DNA of 64,000 nucleotides, taken from JANQRZ01 sp965214485. Lineage in GTDB: Bacteria; Bacteroidota; Rhodothermia; Rhodothermales; JANQRZ01. The notes beneath the pieces are model-generated. The model saw only the letters and a list, made by a program, of their open reading frames with translations. It ran no database searches and was not told the DNA's origin. The position numbers and the translations under genes are program-made. Of the stretch, positions 8,463-16,652 are shown piece after piece; positions within the stretch are counted from its first letter, which is position 1, and each line of letters starts with the position of its first letter. The DNA is taken from the NCBI GenBank assembly GCA_965214485.1, contig CBDCBW010000001.1, forward strand, positions 1 through 64,000, written 5' to 3'.

Positions 8463-9974
8463 GTGCGACTCCACGCCTCGTTTCTGCTTCTCTTCTTCGT
8501 GCTCCTCTCTCTCCCCTCGGCGGCTCAGCCCATCGAGGCGGAGGGCCCGTTCCTCGTCGGTCGTACCGACGTCGTGTTCGACGATGCCGTCTTCGGGCAG
8601 GGCACGATCCGGGGGCGCATCTACTACCCGGCGACCGCGTCCGGGGTGGAGACGCCGCCGAGGGCGGGCAGCGGGCCGTTCCCGCTCGTCGCCTTCCAGC
8701 ACGGCTACCTGGGCCGCCCGAGCAACTACGACGACCTCTGTGAGCACCTCGCGAGCTGGGGCTTCGTCGTGGCCTCGACGGGCACCGAGACGGGGTTCTT
8801 TCCAAACCAGGCCCAGTACGCCCGCGACACGCGCTCGCTCCTCTACTACGTCGAGGACCGGTCCGACGCGCCGGGGCCGTTCTCGGGGATGGTCGACGAT
8901 GGGCCGTGGGCGGCGGCGGGGCACTCGATGGGCGGCGGCGTGCTGCCTCTGCTGATCGGAATCGAGCCGCGGGTGCGGACGATCATCGGGCTCCAGTCGG
9001 CGTTCGTGAACGACGGGCGGGTGGACAACCTCAACGCCTTCACCGGGGCGCACTTCCAGGTCGCCGGCTCGGTGGACCGCATCGTCCCGCCCTCGCAGGT
9101 CGTTCGGTATTTCGGCGAGGCCGAAGCGGCGCGGCGCAACGTCTACTTCGAGGTGATCGGGATGGGCCACAGCGGGCCGACGGACACGGTGCCGAGCACC
9201 GAGCCGCTCCCCGCCGCCGATCAGCAGCGCCTCCACCGCCGCTTGGTGACCGGCCTGCTGCGCGCCGAAGTGAAGGGCGAGGAAAACCTCTACGCCGACC
9301 TTCTCGGTGAGGGCATCGCCGGAGAGCCGGTCGAGTTCGAGGCCGTGTGCCCGGACCCGCCGCTGTGGGCACGCTCGAGCGTAGGTGCCGCCGGGCTGCT
9401 CGTCGGGACCGCCGGAGCGCCCGGTGCCGAGACCGTGCTGGCGTGGTCCGACGCCCGCGCCGCACGCCCGACGCCCTACGGCGAGGTAGGCATCTCGCTC
9501 GCGCCGAGGCGCGTGCTCTTCCGAGGCCCCGCCACCGCGAGCGGCACGGCGGAAGCCTTCCTCTCGGTCGCCGACCTCGAGACGGCGGACAGTGTCTTCG
9601 TCCAAGGCTTGGCGCTCGGCCCTGTTGCGAGCGTCACCCGCGTCGAGGCCCGGGCCACCGGCTTCGGCACCCGCGCCCCGGCGGCCTCCGCGCGCCCCGA
9701 GGCAGGGCCGCTGGCGAGCTATCCGAACCCGTTCCGCGACCGCCTCACCGTCCACTTCGACCTCGCCGAGACCGGCCCCGCCGAGATCGGGGTCTACGAT
9801 GTGCTCGGTCGCAGGGTGGCGGTCCTCGCCACCGGCGAGCACCCGGCGGGCCCACACGAAGTGCTATGGGACGGGCGCGACGCGTCGGGCCGGGCGACGG
9901 CGGCGGGCCTCTACCTCGTCCGCCTTCGCAGCGGCGGGACCACGCAGGCGCAGTCTGTCGTGCGGGTGCCCTGA
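8463..9974 (+). CDS. Secreted alpha/beta hydrolase with T9SS sorting tail
   Basis: A 503-residue exported enzyme read from GTG 8463, which gives a clean signal peptide (hydrophobic core ending at SAAQP). The core is a dienelactone-hydrolase/chlorophyllase-like alpha/beta fold. The nucleophile elbow is GHSMGGG (about residue 155), the likely acid is the Asp in VAGSVDRIVPP, and the likely His lies in GMGHSG. Substrate unknown; esters, including polyester-like compounds, are possible. After a linker the last 80 residues form a Por/type IX secretion sorting domain (ASYPNPFRDRLTVHFDL, VYDVLGRRVAVL, GLYLVRLRSGG). This tail predicts transport across the outer membrane and surface attachment or release. 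Confidence 0.8.
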   Translation: MRLHASFLLLFFVLLSLPSAAQPIEAEGPFLVGRTDVVFDDAVFGQGTIRGRIYYPATASGVETPPRAGSGPFPLVAFQHGYLGRPSNYDDLCEHLASWGFVVASTGTETGFFPNQAQYARDTRSLLYYVEDRSDAPGPFSGMVDDGPWAAAGHSMGGGVLPLLIGIEPRVRTIIGLQSAFVNDGRVDNLNAFTGAHFQVAGSVDRIVPPSQVVRYFGEAEAARRNVYFEVIGMGHSGPTDTVPSTEPLPAADQQRLHRRLVTGLLRAEVKGEENLYADLLGEGIAGEPVEFEAVCPDPPLWARSSVGAAGLLVGTAGAPGAETVLAWSDARAARPTPYGEVGISLAPRRVLFRGPATASGTAEAFLSVADLETADSVFVQGLALGPVASVTRVEARATGFGTRAPAASARPEAGPLASYPNPFRDRLTVHFDLAETGPAEIGVYDVLGRRVAVLATGEHPAGPHEVLWDGRDASGRATAAGLYLVRLRSGGTTQAQSVVRVP

Positions 9975-10018
9975 TCCTGGGGCACCTCGATCCTGGACCC
10001 CCTCGCCTGCTGAAACGA

Positions 10019-10125
10019 AATAAGGGCAAGCGACCCGCATCGCGCCGCTACGACCCTTTACCGCTGCTGCCTTCCGGCCCTGACGGAGTTCAAGGGGAGC
10101 TGGCCGTACGGGACTTGCCCTTATT
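10019..10125 (-). ncRNA. ffs: Signal recognition particle RNA (4.5S type)
   Basis: On the minus strand the conserved SRP apical loop is present as GTCAGGGCCGGAAGGCAGCA. It lies within a long hairpin whose ends pair perfectly over 12 bp (10019-10030 with 10114-10125). The length (about 107 nt) and one-armed shape match the small bacterial SRP RNA that binds Ffh and targets nascent membrane proteins. A TATATTG box at 10173-10179 would start the transcript about 40 nt upstream of the mature 5' end. A separate GC-rich hairpin lies between them, suggesting 5' processing. Confidence 0.92.
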
Positions 10126-10172
10126 CCGCCGGCAGGCCCGCGAGCGGGCGGCCGGCTGAAAACCACTGGCTG

Positions 10173-10179
10173 CAATATA
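10173..10179 (-). promoter_or_regulatory. Putative ffs -7 box
   Basis: Minus-strand TATATTG, identical to the box ahead of the Lrp-family gene at 44972-44978. It lies 48 bp upstream of the predicted mature SRP RNA end. Confidence 0.4.
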
Positions 10180-10333
10180 CGACGAGACCGCCGCGCTGAT
10201 CCGCGTCACAGGATTTTCGTGATGCGCGGCGTCGGGGACCTCCACGCCAAGCCTGGCGGATGACTCGCACGATGAACAGCCGTCCTTGACCGCCATTCTC
10301 GGCTGAGTGCAGCAGGTCGAGCGGCCTTTCCCC

Positions 10334-10365
10334 CGGCCCCTCTCTACACTGTGGGGAGGGGGCCG
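10334..10365 (-). terminator. Hairpin downstream of metF
   Basis: CGGCCCCTC pairs with GAGGGGGCCG (one extra G) about 55 bp after the metF stop. It lacks a clear U run, so termination is only likely. Confidence 0.35.
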
Positions 10366-10419
10366 CCTGAGCAGCCACGCGCGGAGCAAACGGATTTGAC
10401 CGGCTCGAGCCCCTCCGGG

Positions 10420-11376
10420 TCACGCCATCTTCCGCAGGGCTTCGACGACGCGGAGGACGTGCTTGGCGGTCTGCATCACGTAAAAATGCACCGAGGGGAC
10501 GCCCGCGCTCATCAGCTCCTCGCTCTGCTGGCGCGCCCACTCGATGCCGACCTCTGCCACGCGCTCGTCGGGCGCGGCCTCGACTTCGGCGGCGAGGGCT
10601 TCGGGGATTTCGACGTGGAAGGTGCGGGGGAGCGAGTGCAGGTGCCGCCGATGGGTCAGCAGCTTCAGCCCGGGCACGATGGGGACGGTGATGCCGACGG
10701 CGCGGCAGCGCTCGACGAAGTCGAAGTAGTGCCGGTTGTCGAAGAACATCTGGGTGACGATGTAGTCGGCCCCGGCGTCGACTTTGCGCTTGAGGTTGAG
10801 CACGTCCCACGTCGGGTTCGGCGACTCGAAGTGCTTCTCGGGATAGCCCGCCACGCCGATGCAGAAGTTCGTCGGCGCGCCGTCGATGAGGTCGTCGAGG
10901 AACTGCCCCCGGTTCATCGACCCGATCTGGCCGACGAGATCGCAGGTGGTCTCGTTCACCGAGCGGTGGCTGCCTGCCTTCGGCGGCACGCCCTTGTCGT
11001 CGCCGCGCAGCGCCATCACGTTCTCGACGCCGAGGTAGTTCAGCTCGATCAGGGCGTCCTCGGTCTCCTCGCGCGTGAAGCCCTGGCAGAGCAGGTGCGG
11101 CACCGTGTCGATCCCGAAGCGGTACTGGATCGCGGCGCACAGGCCGAGCGTGCCGGGCCGCTTGCGCTTGACGTGGCGGCGGATGGTGCCGTCGGGCATC
11201 TCCTCGTAGTAGACCTCCGCCGAGTGCCCCGTCACGTCGATGAAAGGCGGATCGAACGGCAGCACCTGCTCGACGATGTCGAAGACGCCCTGGAGCGAGC
11301 CGCCGCGCTTCGGCGGGATGATCTCGTAGGAGATGAGCGGCTCGGACGCCCGCTCGAAGTGCTCGGTAACTTTCAT
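10420..11376 (-). CDS. metF: 5,10-methylenetetrahydrofolate reductase
   Basis: A 318-residue flavoprotein that reduces methylene-THF to methyl-THF for methionine synthesis. The TIM-barrel landmarks are seen in order: SYEIIPPKRGG with the N-terminal Glu near residue 18, FIDVTGHSA, NVMALRGDD, IGVAGYPEKH, GADYIVTQMFFD, and IVPGLKLLTHRRHL. The gene is monocistronic between ffs and the respiratory block. No SAM riboswitch was recognised in the upstream region, which instead carries a palindromic repeat. Confidence 0.95.
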   Translation of the reverse strand: MKVTEHFERASEPLISYEIIPPKRGGSLQGVFDIVEQVLPFDPPFIDVTGHSAEVYYEEMPDGTIRRHVKRKRPGTLGLCAAIQYRFGIDTVPHLLCQGFTREETEDALIELNYLGVENVMALRGDDKGVPPKAGSHRSVNETTCDLVGQIGSMNRGQFLDDLIDGAPTNFCIGVAGYPEKHFESPNPTWDVLNLKRKVDAGADYIVTQMFFDNRHYFDFVERCRAVGITVPIVPGLKLLTHRRHLHSLPRTFHVEIPEALAAEVEAAPDERVAEVGIEWARQQSEELMSAGVPSVHFYVMQTAKHVLRVVEALRKMA

Positions 11377-11450
11377 GGGGTCGGGAGTGCGGCGTCGGGA
11401 GTTGGGAGGGCTGAGGTGGAAGAGCAGGGCTTACGCAATCAGCCGATCGT

Positions 11451-11561
11451 GTCATCCCGAGCGTAGTCGAGGGATCTCTTCGGGCACAGTTTAGCAGCCT
11501 ATCGCGGGTTCCCCCAGAATGGTCCCTCGACCACGCCCCGGTGGGGCTTCGCTCGGGACGG
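11451..11561. repeat. Palindromic intergenic repeat (CCCGAGCG / CGCTCGGG type)
   Basis: The segment starting GTCATCCCGAGCG with AGTCGAGGGA (11456-11473) is mirrored by TCCCTCGAC and CGCTCGGGA (11523-11558), forming a long imperfect palindrome. It lies between metF and the last gene of the respiratory block. It resembles widespread bacterial intergenic palindromes. Confidence 0.6.
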
Positions 11562-11613
11562 CGAGAAAAGTGACCTCCGTGTAAGTCCCGACACCCCGCT
11601 CACGACCTCGAAC

Positions 11614-11928
11614 CTAATTCCGCCGCCGGTCGAGGTCTTCGAGCCACGAGGCGGGGAAGCCGCCGGAGCAGCCGCCGGCGTGGTGGTACGGCCGGGCGAG
11701 GTCGCGGGCGTGGACGCGCAGGTCCTCGTGGATCTCCCGGAACCCGACCTGGACCGACTCGCCGCGCGCCGCTGCGGCGCGGCGCTCCGTGGCCTCGTCC
11801 CGCACGAGCGGGAGTGGGCGCTCGGGGAAGAGCACGCGCCAGAGCGTGACCGAGGCCCACACCGCCATCAGGATGATCGCCGGGACGGCGACGACCACGA
11901 AGGCAGCGAAGACGGCGGCGAGCGTCAT
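11614..11928 (-). CDS. Small membrane protein at the end of the cox block
   Basis: A 104-residue protein with one N-terminal membrane helix (about residues 5-30), followed by a charged Arg/Glu-rich cytoplasmic-looking domain and a GGCSGG turn. I do not recognise the family. It begins 6 bp after coxD and is surely co-transcribed, so an accessory or assembly role for the caa3 oxidase is a fair guess, but no motif proves it. Confidence 0.6.
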   Translation of the reverse strand: MTLAAVFAAFVVVAVPAIILMAVWASVTLWRVLFPERPLPLVRDEATERRAAAARGESVQVGFREIHEDLRVHARDLARPYHHAGGCSGGFPASWLEDLDRRRN

Positions 11929-11934
11929 GGCGGG

Positions 11935-12432
11935 TTAGGGCGTGGCTCGGATGAGCGCGGTGTCGCCCGGCAGCACGAGCGGCTGCGCCTCGAAGGCGGG
12001 GGTCAGCGCCTCGTTCCGCTCCTGAAGCTGGAGCTCCTCCAGCGCCCGCTCGTCGATGGGCGTCGCGGACCAGTCGTCGAAGGTGTCGCGGAAGCCGGTG
12101 TCGAGGAAGGTGAAGATGAAGAAGACCGCGAGGAAGACGATGCTCAGCGAGAAGGCGAGGACGTTGACCCGGTTGTCGTACTTCAGGGCCATGAAGAACA
12201 TCGCCACGAGCGTCGCTTTGACGCCGGCAATGGCGAGGGCCACCGGGACGCTGAGCGCGCCGAGGTGGATCGCCTCGCTCTGCTCCAGCAGCCCGAGCCC
12301 GACGGTCAAGACCGTCAGCCCGACGAGCGAGAAGAAGACCGTCAGCAGCAGCTTCGCCGACAGGATGTGGTGCCCGTGGTGCCCGTGGTCGGCGGGGTCG
12401 GCGGCGGAGGTGTTGTGGACGCGTTCGGCCAT
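11935..12432 (-). CDS. coxD: Cytochrome c oxidase subunit IV (caa3 type)
   Basis: A 165-residue small subunit of the caa3 oxidase with a His-rich N-terminus (DHGHHGHH) and three membrane helices. GVKATLVAMFFMALKYD is the usual CtaF/COX4_pro signature between helices 2 and 3. The C-terminal 50 residues are hydrophilic and longer than in most homologues. The start at 12432 lies 86 bp after coxC, and this gap contains an inverted repeat. The subunit helps assemble subunits I and III. Confidence 0.85.
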   Translation of the reverse strand: MAERVHNTSAADPADHGHHGHHILSAKLLLTVFFSLVGLTVLTVGLGLLEQSEAIHLGALSVPVALAIAGVKATLVAMFFMALKYDNRVNVLAFSLSIVFLAVFFIFTFLDTGFRDTFDDWSATPIDERALEELQLQERNEALTPAFEAQPLVLPGDTALIRATP

Positions 12433-12444
12433 GAGAGGTGGCTC

Positions 12445-12522
12445 TTGGCTATTCGCCGTCGGCGGGTGGCTCGTGCTCTCGTTGCGGGAGCTAAAAGCCG
12501 ATCGCCGACGGCCAACAGCTAA
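12445..12522. repeat. Inverted repeat between coxC and coxD
   Basis: GCCGTCGGCG (12455-12464) pairs perfectly with CGCCGACGGC (12503-12512). Pairing is partly extended by GGCT and AGCT outside the stem. The right arm runs into the coxC stop region. Confidence 0.55.
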
Positions 12523-13439
12523 ATCAGGTACATCAGCGGGAAGAGGAAAATCCAGATCACGTCCACGACGTGCCAGTACAGCCCGACGTTCTCGATCGGG
12601 GTGTACCACGCGTCGGAGTACTTGCCGCGCCACGTCTTGACCGCGAGGATCGAGATGGCGATCATGCCGATCAGGACGTGGAGGCCGTGGATGCCGGTCA
12701 TCACGTAGTAGATCGAGAAGAACAGCCCGGCGCGCTGGTTGACGAGGCCGTGGTCGCCCGGCACGTAGCCGTGCTCGACGTCGATGGCGTGGGCGTCCTC
12801 GCGCGTCGAGATGCCGGCGGCGGCGAGGTCGGCGAGGTCGGTGCCTTCGGCGACGTTGCCGTCCGCGCCGTGGGCGTCGGCACCGAGCGCACCGTCCCCG
12901 TGGTCGACGCCTCCGGGGTTCGGGCCGATGTTGGCGTCGCCGAGGCCGGGGAGCGTGAACGTCGTGCCCTCGGCGTAGACCATGTTCTGGCCGGGGAGGA
13001 TGCCGAGCTCGAACTTGTGGGTGTACTCGAAATACTTGACCACCATGAACATCCCGGCTAGCGCGACGGTGGCGATGAGCAGCCAGAAGCACAGCTTCCG
13101 GTTCCCCATCTGGATCGCCCGGATCGACCACGCGACCGTCAGCGACGAGGCGAGGAGGACAATCGTGTTGAGCGCGCCCATCACCGTGTCGAGCTGGGTG
13201 CTCGCCTCGGTGAACAGCTCGGGGTACATCGCGCGGTAGATGCCGTAGGCGACGAACATCCCGCCGAAGAGCAGGATTTCGGTCACGAGGAAGAGCCACA
13301 TCCCGAGCTTCGCCGCGTCGAACTGCTGCTCGGACGAGACGAAGTAGTGCTTGAGGTGCGGCGGGTGCCCCGCGCCGTCGCCGTGCCCATGCCCGATGTG
13401 CGGGTCATCGACCGTGATGGGTGCTGGATGAACAGCCAT
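12519..13439 (-). CDS. coxC: Cytochrome c oxidase subunit III
   Basis: A 306-residue membrane subunit. The conserved core is clear: KLGMWLFLVTEILLFGGMF, KYFEYTHKFELG and IHGLHVLIGMIAI, then a YWHVVDVIWIFLFP end. It is longer than typical subunit III because residues of about 150-225 form a hydrophilic Asp/Gly/His/Ala-rich insertion between helices, plus a His-rich N-terminus. It is co-transcribed with coxA. The insertion could be a periplasmic loop; its function is unknown. Confidence 0.93.
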   Translation of the reverse strand: MAVHPAPITVDDPHIGHGHGDGAGHPPHLKHYFVSSEQQFDAAKLGMWLFLVTEILLFGGMFVAYGIYRAMYPELFTEASTQLDTVMGALNTIVLLASSLTVAWSIRAIQMGNRKLCFWLLIATVALAGMFMVVKYFEYTHKFELGILPGQNMVYAEGTTFTLPGLGDANIGPNPGGVDHGDGALGADAHGADGNVAEGTDLADLAAAGISTREDAHAIDVEHGYVPGDHGLVNQRAGLFFSIYYVMTGIHGLHVLIGMIAISILAVKTWRGKYSDAWYTPIENVGLYWHVVDVIWIFLFPLMYLI

Positions 13440-13452
13440 TGTCTCTTGGTTG

Positions 13453-13519
13453 GCGTAGGGGCGGGTCTGAGGGTAGCGTAGGGGCGGGTAGCGTAGGGGC
13501 GGGTTTGAAACCCGCCCCT
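13453..13519. repeat. GCGTAGGGGCGGGT triplet and hairpin between coxA and coxC
   Basis: Three copies of GCGTAGGGGCGGGT (13453, 13476, 13491) end in a near-perfect palindrome (GGGGCGGGTTT / GAAACCCGCCCC, 13495-13517). A close relative (TAGGGGTGGGTTTGAAACCC) lies at 19709-19737. Such a hairpin could stabilise or trim the polycistronic mRNA. Confidence 0.6.
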
Positions 13520-13523
13520 CCGA

Positions 13524-15389
13524 TTAATCGTGCTTCGCTTTCGGCTGCGCCGTGCCCTGATCGACGGACTGGCCCATCTCCTGCGGGCCGCCGACGGCGG
13601 GGTTCGGAATCGGGGCCGGGTCGCCGGCGACGCGCATGCCACCGTCGCCGCCTGCCCCGTCGCCGCCGTAGCCGTCACCGGAGAACAGCACGTCGTAGTC
13701 GTACGGCCCGTGGGTGACGAGCGGCGTGCGGTGGAAGTTATGGTGGTCCGGCGGGCTCGTCGTATGCGTCCACTCGAGCGTCGCCGCGCCCCACGGGTTG
13801 CCCGGCGCGGGCTTGCCCTTGAAGAGCGACCAGATCATATTCCCGAGCACCATCAGCAGGCCCAGCCCGAGGAACCACGAGCCGACGGTCGAGACGATGT
13901 GGAGTTCGTGGAGGTTCGGGATCGCGTCGAGGTACTGGTGATACGTCGCGTAGCGGCGCGGCATCCCCCAGCTACCCATGATGAACTGGGTGAAGAACGT
14001 CATGTTGAACCCGAAGAACACCACGACCGCCGAAGCCCGCCCCCACGTCTCGCTCATCATCCGCCCGAACATCTTCGGCCACCAGTAGAAGAGGGCTCCG
14101 ATCATCGCCATTACGGTCCCGCCCATCATCACGTAGTGGAAGTGGGCGACGACGAAGTAGGTGTCGTGCAGGTGGATGTCGACCGCGAGCGCGCCGACCA
14201 TGATGCCGGTCAGCCCGCCAATCGTGAAGAGGAAGATGAATGCGAGCGCGTAGAGCATCGACGCCGTTAGCCACACCGAGCCCTTGTACATCGTCGCGAC
14301 CCAGTTCAGGATTTTGATGCCCGACGGCACGCCGATCAGAAACGTGATGACCGAGAAGACGATGCTGGAGAGCGGGCTCTGGCCCGAGACGAACATGTGG
14401 TGCCCCCAGACGAGGAACCCGAGCATCGCGATCGCCACCGACGAGAGCGCGATGGCGCGGTAGCCGAAGACGCGCTGGCGGCTGAACGTCCCCATCAGCT
14501 CCGAGATCACGCCGAAGGCCGGGAGGATCATGATGTAGACCGCCGGGTGGCTGTAGAACCAGAAAAAGTGCTGGAACAGCACCGGGTCCCCGCCGAGCGC
14601 CGGGTCGAAGATGCCGATGTTGAGAAGGCGCTCCATCGCGAGCAGCACCATCGTGATCCCGATGACCGGCGTGGCCAGGACCTGGACGATCGAGACCGCG
14701 TAGAGCGCCCAGATGAAGAGCGGCAGCCGGTTCCACGTCAGCCCCGGCGCGCGCATCTTGTGGATCGTGACGATGAAGTTGATCCCGGTGAGGATTGAGG
14801 CGAACCCGGCGACGAAGACCGCCATCGTCATCGGGAGCACCGCCGTGTTGGTCGTGTCGGAGTACGGCGTGTAGAACGTCCACCCGGTGTCGATCCCGCC
14901 GGACAAGATCGCGTAGACCGCGAGGCTCGCCCCGGCGAGGAAGATGTAGTAGCTCAGCAAGTTGAGTTTGGGGAAGGCCACGTCCTTCGCGCCGAGTTGG
15001 ATCGGCAGGACGAAGTTGCCCAGCGACGCCGGGATGCTCGGGACGATGAAGAGGAACACCATCATCACCCCGTGCAGCGTAAACATCCGGTTGTACTCGT
15101 CCGCCGTCAAGAAGTCCGAGCCGGGGTTCATCAGCTCGGCGCGAACCAGGAGCGCGGCGAGGCCGGCGATGGCGAAGAAGAGCGAGACCGTGAAGAGGTA
15201 CATCACCCCGATCCGCTTGTGGTCGACGGTCGTCGCCCAGGCCTTGACGGTCGGCCACACGCGGGCGAGGCCGTGCACGTCCGGGCCGGGGCCGGGCTCG
15301 AGGAGGTAGTTGTGGACGGGCTCGTGCCCCGGCGGGTGCGCCGAGACTTCGGCCTTCGTCCGCACGGGGGCGGTGGCGACGGTGCTCAT
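13524..15389 (-). CDS. coxA: Cytochrome c oxidase subunit I (caa3, A2 type)
   Basis: A 621-residue catalytic subunit of the proton-pumping haem-copper oxidase. Ligand motifs seen are LHGVMMVFLF (low-spin haem His), FYSHPAVYIMILPAFG (CuB His), WGHHMFVSG (paired CuB His), and HDTYFVVAHFHYVMMGG (haem a3 and haem a His). The segment carries YSHPAVY instead of the HPEVY glutamate motif. This is the mark of A2-type oxidases such as the Rhodothermus marinus caa3 enzyme, where Tyr-Ser replaces the D-channel Glu. The ATG at 15389 gives the proper short hydrophilic N-terminus before TTVDHKRIG; longer reading enters the upstream repeat. Confidence 0.96.
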   Translation of the reverse strand: MSTVATAPVRTKAEVSAHPPGHEPVHNYLLEPGPGPDVHGLARVWPTVKAWATTVDHKRIGVMYLFTVSLFFAIAGLAALLVRAELMNPGSDFLTADEYNRMFTLHGVMMVFLFIVPSIPASLGNFVLPIQLGAKDVAFPKLNLLSYYIFLAGASLAVYAILSGGIDTGWTFYTPYSDTTNTAVLPMTMAVFVAGFASILTGINFIVTIHKMRAPGLTWNRLPLFIWALYAVSIVQVLATPVIGITMVLLAMERLLNIGIFDPALGGDPVLFQHFFWFYSHPAVYIMILPAFGVISELMGTFSRQRVFGYRAIALSSVAIAMLGFLVWGHHMFVSGQSPLSSIVFSVITFLIGVPSGIKILNWVATMYKGSVWLTASMLYALAFIFLFTIGGLTGIMVGALAVDIHLHDTYFVVAHFHYVMMGGTVMAMIGALFYWWPKMFGRMMSETWGRASAVVVFFGFNMTFFTQFIMGSWGMPRRYATYHQYLDAIPNLHELHIVSTVGSWFLGLGLLMVLGNMIWSLFKGKPAPGNPWGAATLEWTHTTSPPDHHNFHRTPLVTHGPYDYDVLFSGDGYGGDGAGGDGGMRVAGDPAPIPNPAVGGPQEMGQSVDQGTAQPKAKHD

Positions 15390-15404
15390 GGTCGGATGCG
15401 GTTG

Positions 15405-15523
15405 GGACCCCCCGTTCGGTTCGCGGTCGCTCCGCTCCCGGCAGCACCGAACTGTCCCCTTCGATGAGGGGGACAGCCACGTGAAGCTTGAGCGCGCAGC
15501 GCGATGCAAACGCGGCGGGGGGT
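15405..15523. repeat. CTGTCCCC-core palindromic repeat, copy 1
   Basis: Outer arms GGACCCCCCG and CGGGGGGTC enclose a core CTGTCCCC-TTCGATG-AGGGGGACAG (15452-15476). Related copies lie at 50186-50310 and 51665-51789. It sits in the coxB-coxA gap. Confidence 0.65.
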
Positions 15524-15535
15524 CATCGAGGTCAT

Positions 15536-16585
15536 TTATTCAGCAGATTCGGCGGCGGGCGCGGCGAGGCTGTCCCCAGGGGCGGCGAGGCTGTCGGCGG
15601 GGACCGCCGTGCTGTCGCCGACGGCAGCGGCGGCGCTGTCGGCGGCCGTCCAGTCGCCGTTGATCTCGCGGATGTAGGCGATGATCCCGTTCAGCTCGCG
15701 GTCGGTCAGGTTGGGGTAGGCGGGCATCACGCCCTCGTAGCCCTCGACGATGTACTCGGCGGGGTTGACGATGGAGGTGCGGATGTAGTTCGCGTCGGCG
15801 ACGCCTTCCTCGGAGCCGGGGCGCGGCGCTTCCCAGAGCCCCAGCCAGCTCGGGCCGGTGTGCTCCGAGCCGTCGACCGAGTGGCACGTGGCGCACGCCT
15901 GCTTGGTGTAGAGGCTCTCGCCGAGCCGGGGGAGCGGGAGGTTCTCGTTGCCGCCGCCGGTGCGGAGCCAGTCGTTGAACGTGCCGCGGTCGACGGCGTG
16001 GACCATCGCGTACATCTCGGAGTGCGCCGTGCCGCAGTACTCGGTGCAGAGGACCTGGTACTGGCCCTCTTCCTTGACCTCGAACCACACGGTCGAGTAG
16101 CGGTTCGGCACCGCGTCGTGCTTGACCCGGAACTCGGGGACGAAGAACGAATGCAGCACGTCGACCGACGTCATGATCAGCTCGACCGGTTCGCCGACGG
16201 GCACGTAGAGGTCCCCGACGCTGGTCGTGCCGTCGGGGTACTCGAACTCCCAGAGCCACTTTTTGCCGGTGACGTGGATCTGGTAGGCGTTGTCCGGCGG
16301 AATCCCCGCGCTGACGAACGCTTTGAAGCCCCAGAAGAAGACCACGAAGACGAGCAGCGACGGGACGACGACCCACGACAGCTCCAGCCACTTGTTCGGG
16401 TGGACGTCCACGGGCCGGTCGGCGTGGGAGCGGCGGCGGTACTTCCAGGCGTACTTCACGAGGTAGTACGTCACGCCGATCTGGATGATGACGCTGACGA
16501 TCAGGATGAAGTAGAACAGCGCGTCGATCTCGTGCGCCGTCGTCGAGGACTGGGGGGGGAGCCAGAAAGAGCCTTCTCGTTCCAT
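15536..16585 (-). CDS. coxB: Cytochrome c oxidase subunit II with fused cytochrome c (caa3)
   Basis: A 349-residue electron-entry subunit. Two N-terminal membrane helices are followed by the cupredoxin CuA domain with the His of VDVLHSFFVPEF and the CTEYCGTAHSEM ligand cluster. Next comes a cytochrome c domain with CATCH haem binding and a distal Met in GVMPAYPNL. The fusion identifies a caa3-type oxidase that takes electrons directly from cytochrome c or complex III. The last 35 residues are Ala/Asp/Ser-rich and probably disordered. Start chosen at MEREGSF (16585). It lies behind SCO in the block. Confidence 0.95.
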   Translation of the reverse strand: MEREGSFWLPPQSSTTAHEIDALFYFILIVSVIIQIGVTYYLVKYAWKYRRRSHADRPVDVHPNKWLELSWVVVPSLLVFVVFFWGFKAFVSAGIPPDNAYQIHVTGKKWLWEFEYPDGTTSVGDLYVPVGEPVELIMTSVDVLHSFFVPEFRVKHDAVPNRYSTVWFEVKEEGQYQVLCTEYCGTAHSEMYAMVHAVDRGTFNDWLRTGGGNENLPLPRLGESLYTKQACATCHSVDGSEHTGPSWLGLWEAPRPGSEEGVADANYIRTSIVNPAEYIVEGYEGVMPAYPNLTDRELNGIIAYIREINGDWTAADSAAAAVGDSTAVPADSLAAPGDSLAAPAAESAE

Positions 16586-16652
16586 GTCGGTTCGGTTCAG
16601 GTCGCGCGGGCACATCGCCCGCACAGCAAGGTCAAGCTAAAGGGCGGCGGTG

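Larger units (their letters stand above)
10126..10419. other. Spacer between metF and ffs
   Basis: Contains the ffs promoter-like box (10173-10179, minus strand), a GC-rich hairpin directly 5' of the SRP RNA, and the hairpin that follows metF (10334-10365). No gene is seen. Confidence 0.45.

Noticed and set aside
11377..11450. SAM riboswitch upstream of metF
   Set aside because: No SAM-I or SAM-II core was seen; the region is short and runs into a palindromic repeat.
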